From: Xanthobacter autotrophicus
GTDB lineage: Bacteria; Pseudomonadota; Alphaproteobacteria; Rhizobiales; Xanthobacteraceae
Reading direction: 5' to 3' (one strand)
Assembly (NCBI RefSeq): GCF_043194295.1
Contig: NZ_JBAFVK010000013.1
DNA: 64,000 nt
Positions 37,105 to 45,058 of the stretch are shown here, in pieces (position 1 is the first letter of the stretch; each line of letters opens with the position of its first letter). Below the pieces are notes generated by a model. The model saw only the letters and a program-made list of their open reading frames with translations, searched no databases and had not been told where the DNA came from. Made by a program: the position numbers and the translations under genes.

Positions 37105-37578
37105 ATGAAGACTGTTTTCAAGGCCGGCCTCGCGGCTGCTGCCCTTCTCGCCGTCGGCGCCGTGCCCGCTTCGGCCCAGTCCCGTGTCCAGGTCGGCACG
37201 CTGAGCTGCAACCTCGCGCCGAACGTGAGCTTCGTCCTCGGCTCCGTGCGTGAGATGAGCTGCAGCTTCCTGCCGTCCTCGCGCAGCGCCAAGGCTGGCA
37301 CCTATCAGGGTGTGACCCGCCGCTTCGGCCTCGACCTGGGCTTCAGCACCTCCGGCCGCATGGTGTGGGCCGTGTTCGCCCCCACCGCCGTGGTCGGCCG
37401 CGGCGCGCTGCGCGGCACCTATGTGGGCGCCTCCACCAACGCCTCGTTCGGCGTGGGCCTCGGCGCCAACGTGCTGGTGGGTGGCTCGTCCAACACCATC
37501 GCCCTGCAGCCGCTCTCCGTCGAAGGCCAGACCGGCGTCAACCTCGCCCTCGGCGTGTCCGACCTGACCCTGCGCTGA
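37105..37578 (+). CDS. DUF992 family secreted protein, first of three
   Basis: A 157-residue protein with a Sec signal peptide (AAALLAVGAVPASAQ) and a DUF992 domain: VGTLSCNLAPNVSFVLGSVREMSCSF near the start, then GLDLGFSTSGRMVWAVFAP, GTYVGASTNASFGVG and VGGSSNTIALQPLSVEGQTG. The two cysteines may form a disulfide. DUF992 proteins are exported beta-rich proteins of unknown function, nearly limited to alphaproteobacteria. A strong AGGAGGAA site precedes the ATG, and an EcfG-type promoter lies upstream. Confidence 0.9.
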   Translation: MKTVFKAGLAAAALLAVGAVPASAQSRVQVGTLSCNLAPNVSFVLGSVREMSCSFLPSSRSAKAGTYQGVTRRFGLDLGFSTSGRMVWAVFAPTAVVGRGALRGTYVGASTNASFGVGLGANVLVGGSSNTIALQPLSVEGQTGVNLALGVSDLTLR

Positions 37579-37652
37579 TTCGGCCGACAGTGCGGCGAAG
37601 CATGCTGAAAAGCTGTTTCTGCTGCGCTCGTTACGCTGGATGAGTCCGATAC

Positions 37653-37688
37653 TGCGCCCCCGCCCCCAGGTCGGGGGCGCAAGCATTT
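37653..37688 (+). terminator. Hairpin between first and second DUF992 genes
   Basis: TGCGCCCCCG (37653-37662) and CGGGGGCGCA (37672-37681) form a perfect 10 bp stem with a 9-base loop, followed by AGCATTTTC. It probably terminates the first DUF992 transcript. Confidence 0.55.
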
Positions 37689-37820
37689 TCAAGGCACCCG
37701 AACGCGTTGCGGTCGCCCCTGCCGCACCACCATCCCAACCGCGCCATTCCCCCAGGCATGGCGGTTGCGCGGTGATCGCGCGCAACGTACCTCTGCGCAC
37801 GCTGCAACCTGGGGGTTCTC

Positions 37821-38333
37821 ATGCGCGCTTCCTTCGCCGCCATCTCCACCGCTTTCGCCCTGGCTCTCGCTGCCGTGCCTGCGACCGCCCAGACCCCGCC
37901 GCCCGCCGCGAATACGCCCAAGGTCCAGTCGGGCATGCTGGTGTGCAAAGTGGCGCCGTCCATCGGTTTCGTCCTTGGCTCCATGCGCGAGATGGGCTGC
38001 GAGTTCCGTGACACCAGCGTGCAACCCTACCTGGTGAAGTCCCGCTACAAGGGCACCATCGCGCGCTTCGGCATCGACATTGGCGCGCTGGCCGCGGACA
38101 CCCTCGCCTGGGCCGTGTTCGCCCCGTCAGCGGTGGTGGCGCCCAGCGACATCGCCGGCAGCTACGTGGGCGTCTCGGTGGATGCGGCCTGGACCATCGG
38201 CGGCGGCACCAACATCCTGCTCGGCGGCTCCAGCAACCAGATCGCTCTTCAGACCATCTCGGTGGAAGGCATGGTCGGGGCGGACATCGCCGCCGGCGTC
38301 GCCGACCTCACGCTGGTGCTCCTCCCCAACTGA
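37821..38333 (+). CDS. DUF992 family secreted protein, second of three
   Basis: A 170-residue paralogue of the preceding gene: signal peptide ending AVPATAQ, then a Pro-rich linker and the DUF992 pattern SGMLVCKVAPSIGFVLGSMREMGCEF, GIDIGALAADTLAWAVFAPS, GSYVGVSVDAAWTIGGGTNILLGG (written in pieces). Both cysteines are kept. It differs enough from the first copy to indicate an old duplication. Confidence 0.9.
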   Translation: MRASFAAISTAFALALAAVPATAQTPPPAANTPKVQSGMLVCKVAPSIGFVLGSMREMGCEFRDTSVQPYLVKSRYKGTIARFGIDIGALAADTLAWAVFAPSAVVAPSDIAGSYVGVSVDAAWTIGGGTNILLGGSSNQIALQTISVEGMVGADIAAGVADLTLVLLPN

Positions 38334-38347
38334 GAGCTGCCGGATCT

Positions 38348-38387
38348 CGGCCGGGAGCGTTGCCTTTTTCGGCAGCATTCCCGGCCG
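38348..38387 (+). terminator. Hairpin after the second DUF992 gene
   Basis: CGGCCGGGA (38348-38356) and TCCCGGCCG (38379-38387) form an outer stem. Inside, TGCC/GGCA closes a small loop containing TTTTT. It lies 15 bp beyond the stop codon. Confidence 0.45.
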
Positions 38388-38481
38388 CTTCATGAAAAAG
38401 TCGGATCTTGGGCGCCAGACTTAACCTTTGGTTGGATCGCGCAAGTGATCTGACGGGTCGGCCTTGTTGCGGGGGTCCGGA

Positions 38482-38988
38482 ATGTCTCACCTATTCGCCC
38501 GGCTGTTGATCCCGGGCGCAGTTACCGTTTTCGCTGTCACAGTCGGGGCCGGGGCCCTTGCCGGCGCCATGCCCCAGGTCTCCGCCGGCCTGCTGGAATG
38601 CCGGGGCGAATTCGCCACCGCTTATGGCTTCGGCTCCACCCGGAAAGTGCGCTGCGAGTTTCGTCCCTCCGTGGGGATGAACCATTATTATGCCGGCACC
38701 CTCGACCGGATCGGCCTCGATGTCGGCATCTCCGACCAGGCCAGCATGTTGTGGGCGGTGCTCGCCACCTCGCCGCAGGTGGATCCGGGGGCGCTGGCCG
38801 GCACTTATGTGGGCCTGTCGACCGGTTTTTCCGTGGGTCCGGGCTTCTCCGCCAACATGCTGGCCTCGCAGGACGCCACGAGGCAGGTGACGCTGCAGCC
38901 CATCAGCGTCTCCTCCGACAGCGGTCTCAGCGTCTCCATCACCGGCGCGACGCTGACCCTCGCCCCCTCTGGCCCCACCCCGCAATAG
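38482..38988 (+). CDS. DUF992 family secreted protein, third of three
   Basis: A 168-residue DUF992 paralogue with signal peptide (VTVFAVTVGAGALAGAM), then SAGLLECRGEFATAYGFGSTRKVRCEF, GLDVGISDQASMLWAVLATS and GTYVGLSTGFSVGPGFSAN. The two cysteine positions are kept, but the core GSVREMSC motif has become GSTRKVRC, so it is the most diverged of the three. It converges with msrP (23 bp gap). Confidence 0.85.
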   Translation: MSHLFARLLIPGAVTVFAVTVGAGALAGAMPQVSAGLLECRGEFATAYGFGSTRKVRCEFRPSVGMNHYYAGTLDRIGLDVGISDQASMLWAVLATSPQVDPGALAGTYVGLSTGFSVGPGFSANMLASQDATRQVTLQPISVSSDSGLSVSITGATLTLAPSGPTPQ

Positions 38989-39011
38989 CGCGGGATGGGG
39001 ACTAACCCACG

Positions 39012-39977
39012 TCAGAACCAGATCTTTTCCGCCTCGCGGCCGGCATAAAGACCGGCGACGTATTCGCCGTAGCCGTTGAACAACTCGGTGGGACGGCGGT
39101 TGCCGGTGGCGATATCCTCCTCGCTCGCCTGGCTCCAGCGCGGGTGCGGCACCTTGGGATTCACATTGGCCCAGAAGCCATATTCGGCGCCCTGGACCTC
39201 CTCCCAGAAGCTCAGGGGCTGCTTGTCCGTGAAGGAGAAGCGCACGATGCCCTTGATGGATTTAAATCCGTATTTCCAAGGCGTTACCAGCCTGAGCGGC
39301 GCGCCATACTGGCCCGGCGCCGGCTTGCCGTAGACGCCGGTGACGAGAAAGGCCAGCTCGTTGGTCGCCTCGGCCAGGGTCAGGCCCTCCACATAGGGCC
39401 ACGGATAGCGGAAATCCCTTTGATTTGACGCGACTTTCGGGTTCAGGAACGTCTCCATCCGCACATATTTCGCGCCCGCCTTGGGACCCGCCAGCGCCAC
39501 TAGGTCCTTCATGGCAAAGCCGGTCCACGGCACCGCCATGGACCAGGCCTCGACGCAGCGGTGGCGGTAGAGCCGCTCCTCCAGCTGGACCTTCTTGAGC
39601 AGGTCGTCGATGCCCAGTTCCTGGGGGTTGTCCACCAGTCCGTCGATCTTCACCAGCCAGGGCCGGCGCTCGAAGCGGCTCATGGAAGGGGCGACGTTCT
39701 TGCCGTAGCTGAATTCGTAATAATTGTTGACGGTGCTGGACTTAGCTTCCGGCGTCACCGGCCGCTCCAGGGTGTAGCGCGGGTTCCGCGCGGCCGGGTA
39801 GAGGCCGGCGGACGGGTCCGGCAGATCGCCGACGCGCTGGGCCGCCGCGGGTCCCGCAAGGCTCGCCGCCGCCAGCATGGCGCCGGCACCCATCAGCTCC
39901 CGGCGGGAGAAATAGAGGCCCTCCGGCGTCGCCGCTGATTCGGGAATTTCCCAGCCCCGCCTGCGTCGAATGTACAT
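39012..39977 (-). CDS. msrP: Protein-methionine-sulfoxide reductase catalytic subunit MsrP
   Basis: A 321-residue periplasmic molybdoenzyme of the sulfite-oxidase fold that repairs oxidised methionine in exported proteins. It has a twin-arginine signal (YFSRRELMGAGAMLAAASLAG), the molybdenum-ligating Cys141 (YRHRCVEAWSMAVPW), and conserved NPKVASNQRDFRYPWPYVEGL and YGAPLRLVTPWKYGFKSIK segments. The start at 39977 gives MYIRRRRGWEIPES, typical of the family. Its usual membrane partner MsrQ (haem subunit) is not encoded on either side. Confidence 0.95.
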   Translation of the reverse strand: MYIRRRRGWEIPESAATPEGLYFSRRELMGAGAMLAAASLAGPAAAQRVGDLPDPSAGLYPAARNPRYTLERPVTPEAKSSTVNNYYEFSYGKNVAPSMSRFERRPWLVKIDGLVDNPQELGIDDLLKKVQLEERLYRHRCVEAWSMAVPWTGFAMKDLVALAGPKAGAKYVRMETFLNPKVASNQRDFRYPWPYVEGLTLAEATNELAFLVTGVYGKPAPGQYGAPLRLVTPWKYGFKSIKGIVRFSFTDKQPLSFWEEVQGAEYGFWANVNPKVPHPRWSQASEEDIATGNRRPTELFNGYGEYVAGLYAGREAEKIWF

Positions 39978-40173
39978 GCTGTGTGTCCTCCAATGGCGGC
40001 GGAGGATCGCGGCGGCGCCCCCTCGGGGCAATTCAAACGGACGTGTGCTCGATCACCGTTTCGGGTTCAAGAGGTTCGCCGACATCGGCGGGTTCGAGTT
40101 CGGATTTGGACAGAGAAAGAACGCTCACGCGCCGCGCGGTCCTGGTTGCCGGCTTGGCCGGCTGCCGCCGGCC

Positions 40174-41472
40174 TCACGCCTCCACGCCGCCGCGCCGCTC
40201 GGGCTCGGCGAAGCCCTCCGGAGCGTCGCCGGCCTCGAAGGGGGTTTCCACCTCCACGAAGGTATCAGGGTAAAATCCGTTGAAGCGGGTGCGCAGGGAC
40301 AGGGAATAGGCGCCGATGTGGCCGATCTCGATCCAGTCGCCGGTGTCCACGCTCTCGGGCAGGAAGAAGGGGCGCGAGAGCACGTCCACGCTGTCGCAGG
40401 TGGCGCCATAGATGCGGAACGGCTCGATGCGCCCGCTGCCCAACGCCCCCCGCCCCGGCCGGCGGCGACGGGCGGGGTCCGGGATGTGCCGCACCGGCAG
40501 GAGGATCTTGCCCGTCCACGAATCCGACAAGGACGACCAGATCCCGTCATTGATATAAAGCCGCTGCCCCTTCTTCAGCAGCACCCGCACGATCACCGAG
40601 AAGGACCGCGCGACGATCACCCGCCCCGGCTCGGCTACCAGCGGGGTGCCGGCGAAGCCGTTGCGCTCCACCGCGCCCACGAGGCCGGATATGATCTCGT
40701 CCAGCGGCGGCATGGGCGGCACCGGGCGACGCGGGTTCTGGGCATAGGTGGCGGGAAAGCCGCCGCCCACGTCGAGGGCGACGATGGGCACCCCCGCCGC
40801 CGCGCGCACCTCCGCCGCCACGGCGACCGCCCGGGCATAGGTGTCCGGGTCTTCCACCTGGCTACCCACGTGGAAGCACAGGCCGCACTTGATGCCGATG
40901 CCATGGATGCGCTGGAGCAGTTCCGCCGCATGGCCCGGCGCCGCGCCGAATTTCTTGGACAGCTCGTAGGCCGCGTCCCCCTTGGAGGCGATGCGCACGA
41001 ACAGGGTGAGGTCTTCCGGGTCGAGATCCAGCGCCCGGACGATCCGCACGATCTTGGCCACCTCGTCCTCATGGTCGAGGGTGGTCGAGCGGATGCGGTA
41101 GTGCTCGAGCGCGAGGCGGATGTCCGACTGGGCCTTCACCGGATGCATGTAGAGCAGCTCCGCCCCGGGCGCTGCGGCGCGGGCGGCGGCGAACTCGGCG
41201 GGGCTGGCCACGTCGAAAGCGGAAATGCCAGCCTTCGCCAGCACGTCCAACACCATGGGCTCGCCATTGGTCTTCACCGCATAGGCGGTCTTGCCGGGGA
41301 AGGCCTCGACGAAGGCCCTGGCGTCGGCGGCCAGCACCTGGGGTCGAAAGCAATAGACCGGCTGGTCCGGCCGCAGTTCCAGCGCCGCCTCCCGGCCCGA
41401 GGCGAAGCGCGGCGTCGCAACGGCGGCGGTAGCTGTGGGTGGAGGCGCGCTGGCGAAGCGGGACTGCGACAT
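40174..41472 (-). CDS. Ornithine/lysine decarboxylase-like enzyme, PLP fold type III
   Basis: A 432-residue decarboxylase of the Orn/DAP/Arg group 2 family. The PLP lysine is Lys67 (TAYAVKTNGEP), the glycine-rich phosphate-binding loop is VALDVGGGFPATY, LVAEPGRVIVARS binds phosphate, and the active-site cysteine motif is YGATCDSVDVLSRP. The CDSVD motif and length favour ornithine decarboxylase (putrescine formation). The N-terminal 25 residues are Ala/Thr/Pro-rich and probably disordered. The ATG at 41472 has GGGAGG upstream. Confidence 0.88.
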   Translation of the reverse strand: MSQSRFASAPPPTATAAVATPRFASGREAALELRPDQPVYCFRPQVLAADARAFVEAFPGKTAYAVKTNGEPMVLDVLAKAGISAFDVASPAEFAAARAAAPGAELLYMHPVKAQSDIRLALEHYRIRSTTLDHEDEVAKIVRIVRALDLDPEDLTLFVRIASKGDAAYELSKKFGAAPGHAAELLQRIHGIGIKCGLCFHVGSQVEDPDTYARAVAVAAEVRAAAGVPIVALDVGGGFPATYAQNPRRPVPPMPPLDEIISGLVGAVERNGFAGTPLVAEPGRVIVARSFSVIVRVLLKKGQRLYINDGIWSSLSDSWTGKILLPVRHIPDPARRRRPGRGALGSGRIEPFRIYGATCDSVDVLSRPFFLPESVDTGDWIEIGHIGAYSLSLRTRFNGFYPDTFVEVETPFEAGDAPEGFAEPERRGGVEA

Positions 41473-41670
41473 GAACCCTCCCGGTGGGCCGACGGATGGT
41501 GAGTCGGATATCGAGCATGCCGCGCTTTTCCGGCGAGAGCACGACAGGACCTCCGTGTTAATTTTCTCGCAAGGTGTTGCCGCCGTGTCCTTGACCGGGC
41601 GAAAGCGCCGCCGCATCGTCCCCCGTCAAGTTCGCCCGACACGGGCGGGGGGCCTGAAGTGGAGTGGACC

Positions 41671-42192
41671 ATGGTTGATCGGGCGCGGAGCGCAGCGGCG
41701 AAGGCGAAGCGCGCGATGTCCCTCGCGACTGTATCGCGCGCAGTGAAGGCTGCGGCGGTCGTGGCAGGGCTTGCGCTCGTGTCCATGGGCGGCGCCTCCA
41801 GCGTCAGGGCCGCCAACCTGCTGGAGCTGAACTTCTGGCTCTCCGGCCCCAATTATTCGGGCGTCGTGCCCGCCTGCGAGGATCAGCAGGCCCTCGACCT
41901 CATCGCCAGCCGATTCGCCGAGACCGAGCGCATGTACTGGTCCTCGGCCCTCGCCATTACCGGCTTCGAGAAGGTCCGCGAGATCGCGTTCCGCCCGTGG
42001 GGACCGGAATACCAGCCGCGCCGCTTCTGCAAGGGCACTGTCTTCACCAACGATGCCCGCAAGCACGCCATCTATTATTCCATCATCGAGGACGGCGGCT
42101 TCATCGGCGCCAGCTGGGGCGTGGACTGGTGCGTGGTCGGCCTCGACCGCAGCTATGCCTATGCCCCGTCCTGCAAGATGGCGGGTCCGTGA
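41671..42192 (+). CDS. Secreted conserved protein (hypothetical)
   Basis: A 173-residue exported protein: a basic N-terminus, then hydrophobic AAAVVAGLALVSMGGASSVRAA. The mature part has four cysteines (CEDQQ, RRFCKG, VDWCVVG, PSCKM), likely two disulfides, and conserved aromatic stretches such as YYSIIEDGGFIGASWGVDWC. I do not recognise a named family. Its stop overlaps the GTG start of the RNase T2 gene by 4 bp, so the two are translationally coupled and may act together in the periplasm. Confidence 0.75.
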   Translation: MVDRARSAAAKAKRAMSLATVSRAVKAAAVVAGLALVSMGGASSVRAANLLELNFWLSGPNYSGVVPACEDQQALDLIASRFAETERMYWSSALAITGFEKVREIAFRPWGPEYQPRRFCKGTVFTNDARKHAIYYSIIEDGGFIGASWGVDWCVVGLDRSYAYAPSCKMAGP

Positions 42193-42857
42193 GGCGCGCG
42201 CTCGCAGCCTTCGCCCTGTTCGCTGGTGTTCTCGTCGCGGCCTTTACGGGGCCGGCGGCGGCGCAGGACCATGCGCCCGGCCGCTTCGATTTCTACGTGC
42301 TGTCCCTGTCCTGGTCGCCCACCTATTGCGAGGACAAGGGCCGAAAGGCGGCGAACGAGCCCCAGTGCAACCTCACTCGCCCCTATGCCTTCGTGGTCCA
42401 CGGCCTGTGGCCGCAGTATGAGCGCGGCTTTCCCGAAAACTGCCAGCGCCCGCCGCCCTACGTGCCGAACCCGCTGGTGAATTCCATGCTGGACGTGATG
42501 CCGAGCCGCGGGCTCGTCATCTATGAGTGGAAGAAGCACGGCACCTGCTCCGGCCTCTCGCCCGGCGCCTATTTCGACCTGGTGCGCGCGGCGCGGGACA
42601 AGGTGGCCATCCCCGCCGAGTTCACCCGGCTCGACGACTACCGCATGGTCTCGCCGTCGGACGTGGAAGACGCCTTCCGCTCCGCCAATCCCGGCCTGTC
42701 GCCGGACATGTTCTCGGTGCAGTGCGACCGCCGGCGCCTGACCGAGGTGCGCATCTGCCTCAGCCAGGATCTCGCCTTCCGCGCCTGCCCCGACGTGGAC
42801 CGCCGCGCCTGCCGCCTGTCGCGCATGGTGATGCCGCCCGTGCGCGGCGGCAGATAG
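42189..42857 (+). CDS. Ribonuclease T2 family protein
   Basis: A 222-residue secreted RNase. After a signal peptide (ending PAAAQ) come both catalytic segments: CAS I FVVHGLWPQ (His71) and CAS II YEWKKHGTCSG (Glu113, Lys, His117). Cysteines fit the disulfide pattern of the family. RNase T2 enzymes cleave RNA without base preference through 2',3'-cyclic phosphates, usually for nutrient scavenging, and can be toxic if misplaced. The GTG start overlaps the upstream gene. Confidence 0.93.
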   Translation: MRRALAAFALFAGVLVAAFTGPAAAQDHAPGRFDFYVLSLSWSPTYCEDKGRKAANEPQCNLTRPYAFVVHGLWPQYERGFPENCQRPPPYVPNPLVNSMLDVMPSRGLVIYEWKKHGTCSGLSPGAYFDLVRAARDKVAIPAEFTRLDDYRMVSPSDVEDAFRSANPGLSPDMFSVQCDRRRLTEVRICLSQDLAFRACPDVDRRACRLSRMVMPPVRGGR

Positions 42858-42879
42858 GGCGAGACAGGCCGATAACGCC

Positions 42880-43740
42880 ATGAATTACCGTCATTCGTTC
42901 CATGCGGGGAACCCCGCCGACGTGATGAAGCACGCCGCCCTTGCGCGCGTGCTCGCCTATCTGAACAAAAAGGAAAACGCCTACCGGGTGCTCGACACCC
43001 ACGCGGGCGCGGGCCTCTACGACCTCGACGGAGCCAACGCCCAGCGCACGCTGGAGGCCGATAGCGGCATCGAGGCGGTGCTGGCGGCCGATCTCGCCGG
43101 CACCCTGCCCAAGCCCGCCGCCGCCCTGCTTGCGCCCTATCTCGATGCGGTCCGCGCCACCCGCGCCGGCGGCCGCAGGCTTTATCCCGGCTCCCCGGCG
43201 CTGGCGCTCGCCCTGTCGCGGCCGCAGGACCGCTTCCTGTTCTGCGAACTGCACAAGGAAGAGCGGGCCAAGCTGGAAAAGCGCGTGGGCGAGGATCCGC
43301 GGGTGAAGATCCTGCCCCAGGACGGCTGGCAGGGGATCGCCGCCCACCTGCCGCCGCGCGAGCGGCGCGGGCTTGTGCTGGTGGACCCGCCGTTCGAGGA
43401 GCCGGGCGAGTTCCAGCGCCTGGTGGCGGGGCTTGAGGCCGCCCACCAGCGCTTTGCCACCGGCATCATCATGCTGTGGTATCCCATCAAGGACCTGAAG
43501 GCGGTGGATGCTTTCCGCCGCGACGTGGCCCGCCTCGGCCTGCCCAAGACGCTGCGGGTGGAGCTGGATTTCGCCACCGTGCGCAGCCTCGATGTCCTGT
43601 CGGGCTCCGGGCTCATCATCGTCAATCCGCCGTTCACGCTGGCGGATGAGATGCGCACGATCCTTAATGCCCTCGCCCCGCTCCTGGCCCGCGACGGACA
43701 GGGCCGCGCCCGCGTCTCCTGGCTCACCCCCGGCGGGTGA
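42880..43740 (+). CDS. rlmJ: 23S rRNA (adenine(2030)-N6)-methyltransferase
   Basis: A 286-residue methyltransferase of the RlmJ (YhiR/ComJ-like) family. It begins MNYRHSFHAGNPADVMKH, has the SAM-binding motif VLDTHAGAGLYDL, and the catalytic DPPFE motif in LVLVDPPFEEPGEF. It methylates A2030 of 23S rRNA. It starts 22 bp after RNase T2 and may share its transcript. Confidence 0.96.
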   Translation: MNYRHSFHAGNPADVMKHAALARVLAYLNKKENAYRVLDTHAGAGLYDLDGANAQRTLEADSGIEAVLAADLAGTLPKPAAALLAPYLDAVRATRAGGRRLYPGSPALALALSRPQDRFLFCELHKEERAKLEKRVGEDPRVKILPQDGWQGIAAHLPPRERRGLVLVDPPFEEPGEFQRLVAGLEAAHQRFATGIIMLWYPIKDLKAVDAFRRDVARLGLPKTLRVELDFATVRSLDVLSGSGLIIVNPPFTLADEMRTILNALAPLLARDGQGRARVSWLTPGG

Positions 43741-43840
43741 TACCCATTCAAGCCATTGATGGCTGGGCTTCGCCTTTTGACTTCCGGCGCAGCTGGCCGC
43801 GCGCTATCTGGAAGGTCCCTCCTCAGCCCGGACCTGCCCC

Positions 43841-44440
43841 ATGCTGCTGCGTTTTTCCGCCACCTCGCCCTTCGTGCGCAAGGTGCGCGTCGCCGCCGCC
43901 CTCCTCGGCCAGACGCTTGAGATCGAGCCCGCCGACACGCTGGACCCCAACGATACCCTGCGCAGCCAGAACCCCCTCGGCAAAATTCCGGCGCTGCTCG
44001 CCGACGACGGGCAGGTGCTGTTCGATTCGTCCGTGATTCTCGCCTATCTCGACATGCTCGCCGGCGGCGGCCGCATCCTGCCCCTCGACCCCAAGGCGCG
44101 CATCGCCGCCCTGCGCAAGGAAGCGCTGGCGGACGGCATGATGGATGCCGGCATCCTGCTTTTGTACGAAGGTCGCTTCCGCCCGGTGGAAAAGCACGAG
44201 CCCAAGTGGCTGGAGCATCAGGAGGGCAAGCGGTCCCGCGCCCTCGACGCGTTCGAGGCCGATGCCGCCCCGTTCGACGGCACCATCACGGTGGGCGACA
44301 TCTCGCTCGCCTGCGCGCTCGGCTGGTTCGATTTCCGCTTCGAGGGCAAGTGGCGGTCGGACCATCCCAAGCTTGAAGCCTGGTACGAGGCCTTCGCCGC
44401 CGCCTGCCCCCACTTCGCGGACTCCACGCCGGCGGCGTGA
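43841..44440 (+). CDS. Glutathione S-transferase family protein
   Basis: A 199-residue GST. The N-terminal domain reads LLRFSATSPFVRKVRVAAALLG, then NPLGKIPALLADDGQVLFDSSVI with the glutathione-binding DSSVI; the C-terminal helical domain ends with DISLACALGWFDFRF. The catalytic residue is likely Ser8 or Ser6. It lies 100 bp beyond rlmJ. Substrate unknown. Confidence 0.9.
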   Translation: MLLRFSATSPFVRKVRVAAALLGQTLEIEPADTLDPNDTLRSQNPLGKIPALLADDGQVLFDSSVILAYLDMLAGGGRILPLDPKARIAALRKEALADGMMDAGILLLYEGRFRPVEKHEPKWLEHQEGKRSRALDAFEADAAPFDGTITVGDISLACALGWFDFRFEGKWRSDHPKLEAWYEAFAAACPHFADSTPAA

Positions 44441-44450
44441 GGACCATTCA

Positions 44451-44487
44451 CGCCATCATGCCCCGGCGATGCCGGGGCATGATGGCG
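44451..44487. terminator. Perfect 17-bp inverted repeat between convergent genes
   Basis: CGCCATCATGCCCCGGC (44451-44467) and its exact reverse complement (44471-44487) flank a 3-base loop. It is placed between the GST (plus) and DUF1236 (minus) genes. Lack of U-tracts suggests a bidirectional stop or a REP-type element. Confidence 0.6.
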
Positions 44488-44493
44488 TCGACG

Positions 44494-44883
44494 TCACTGG
44501 ACGATGTAGACCACCTTGCGGGTGCGCGGATCCACGATTACCCGGCGGTCGTTGACCACGGAATACTGATACTCGCTGTTGCTGGGGATTTCGTAGAGCA
44601 CCACGTTGGGCGGCAGCGGCTCGCCCACCGTCACCTCGCGTTCCAGGCGGACCGAATTGCGGCGCTCCTTCATCACGTAGGTGCGTACCTCCTGGGGCGG
44701 CTCGGCGGCCGCGCCCACGGTGGCGCCGACCGCGCCGCCCACGACCGCGCCCACGGGTCCACCCACAACCGCGCCCACCGCCGCACCGCCGATGGCACCC
44801 GTTGCCGTGGAGGCCTGGGCGAAGACGGCGGTGGGGGCGAGAAGGCCGAGCACGAACGATCCGATGATAATCTTGTTGCGCAT
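44494..44883 (-). CDS. DUF1236 family protein
   Basis: A 129-residue exported protein. After a signal peptide (GSFVLGLLAPTAVFAQ) there is a glycine/valine-rich stretch with the pattern GAVVGGPVGAVVGGAVGA, similar to glycine-zipper membrane segments. A C-terminal DUF1236 domain reads VTVGEPLPPNVVLYEIPSN then VVNDRRVIVDPRTRKVVYIV. AGGAGAGG precedes the ATG at 44883. A near-match to the EcfG promoter lies upstream, which fits a stress-induced envelope protein. Confidence 0.88.
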   Translation of the reverse strand: MRNKIIIGSFVLGLLAPTAVFAQASTATGAIGGAAVGAVVGGPVGAVVGGAVGATVGAAAEPPQEVRTYVMKERRNSVRLEREVTVGEPLPPNVVLYEIPSNSEYQYSVVNDRRVIVDPRTRKVVYIVQ

Positions 44884-44915
44884 ATTACCTCTCCTACTGC
44901 GTTCTGGTCGCAGTA

Positions 44916-44943
44916 GAAACAGGTATCCCCACGCTTTCGTTCC
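44916..44943 (-). promoter_or_regulatory. EcfG-like promoter (near match)
   Basis: On the minus strand, GGAAC (44943-44939), 17 bp, then TGTTTC (44921-44916): the -10 differs from CGTT at one base. It is 33 bp from the DUF1236 start. Confidence 0.4.
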
Positions 44944-45058
44944 AACCCTCGGAGATTTTAAAAGACAGTGGTAAATCCAAAGCAGCGCGGCCGCGGAGCA
45001 ACGACTTGACCTTTGTCGCGCCCGCCACCGCGAGATTGAGTGCTGTCCTTGGCCCTGA

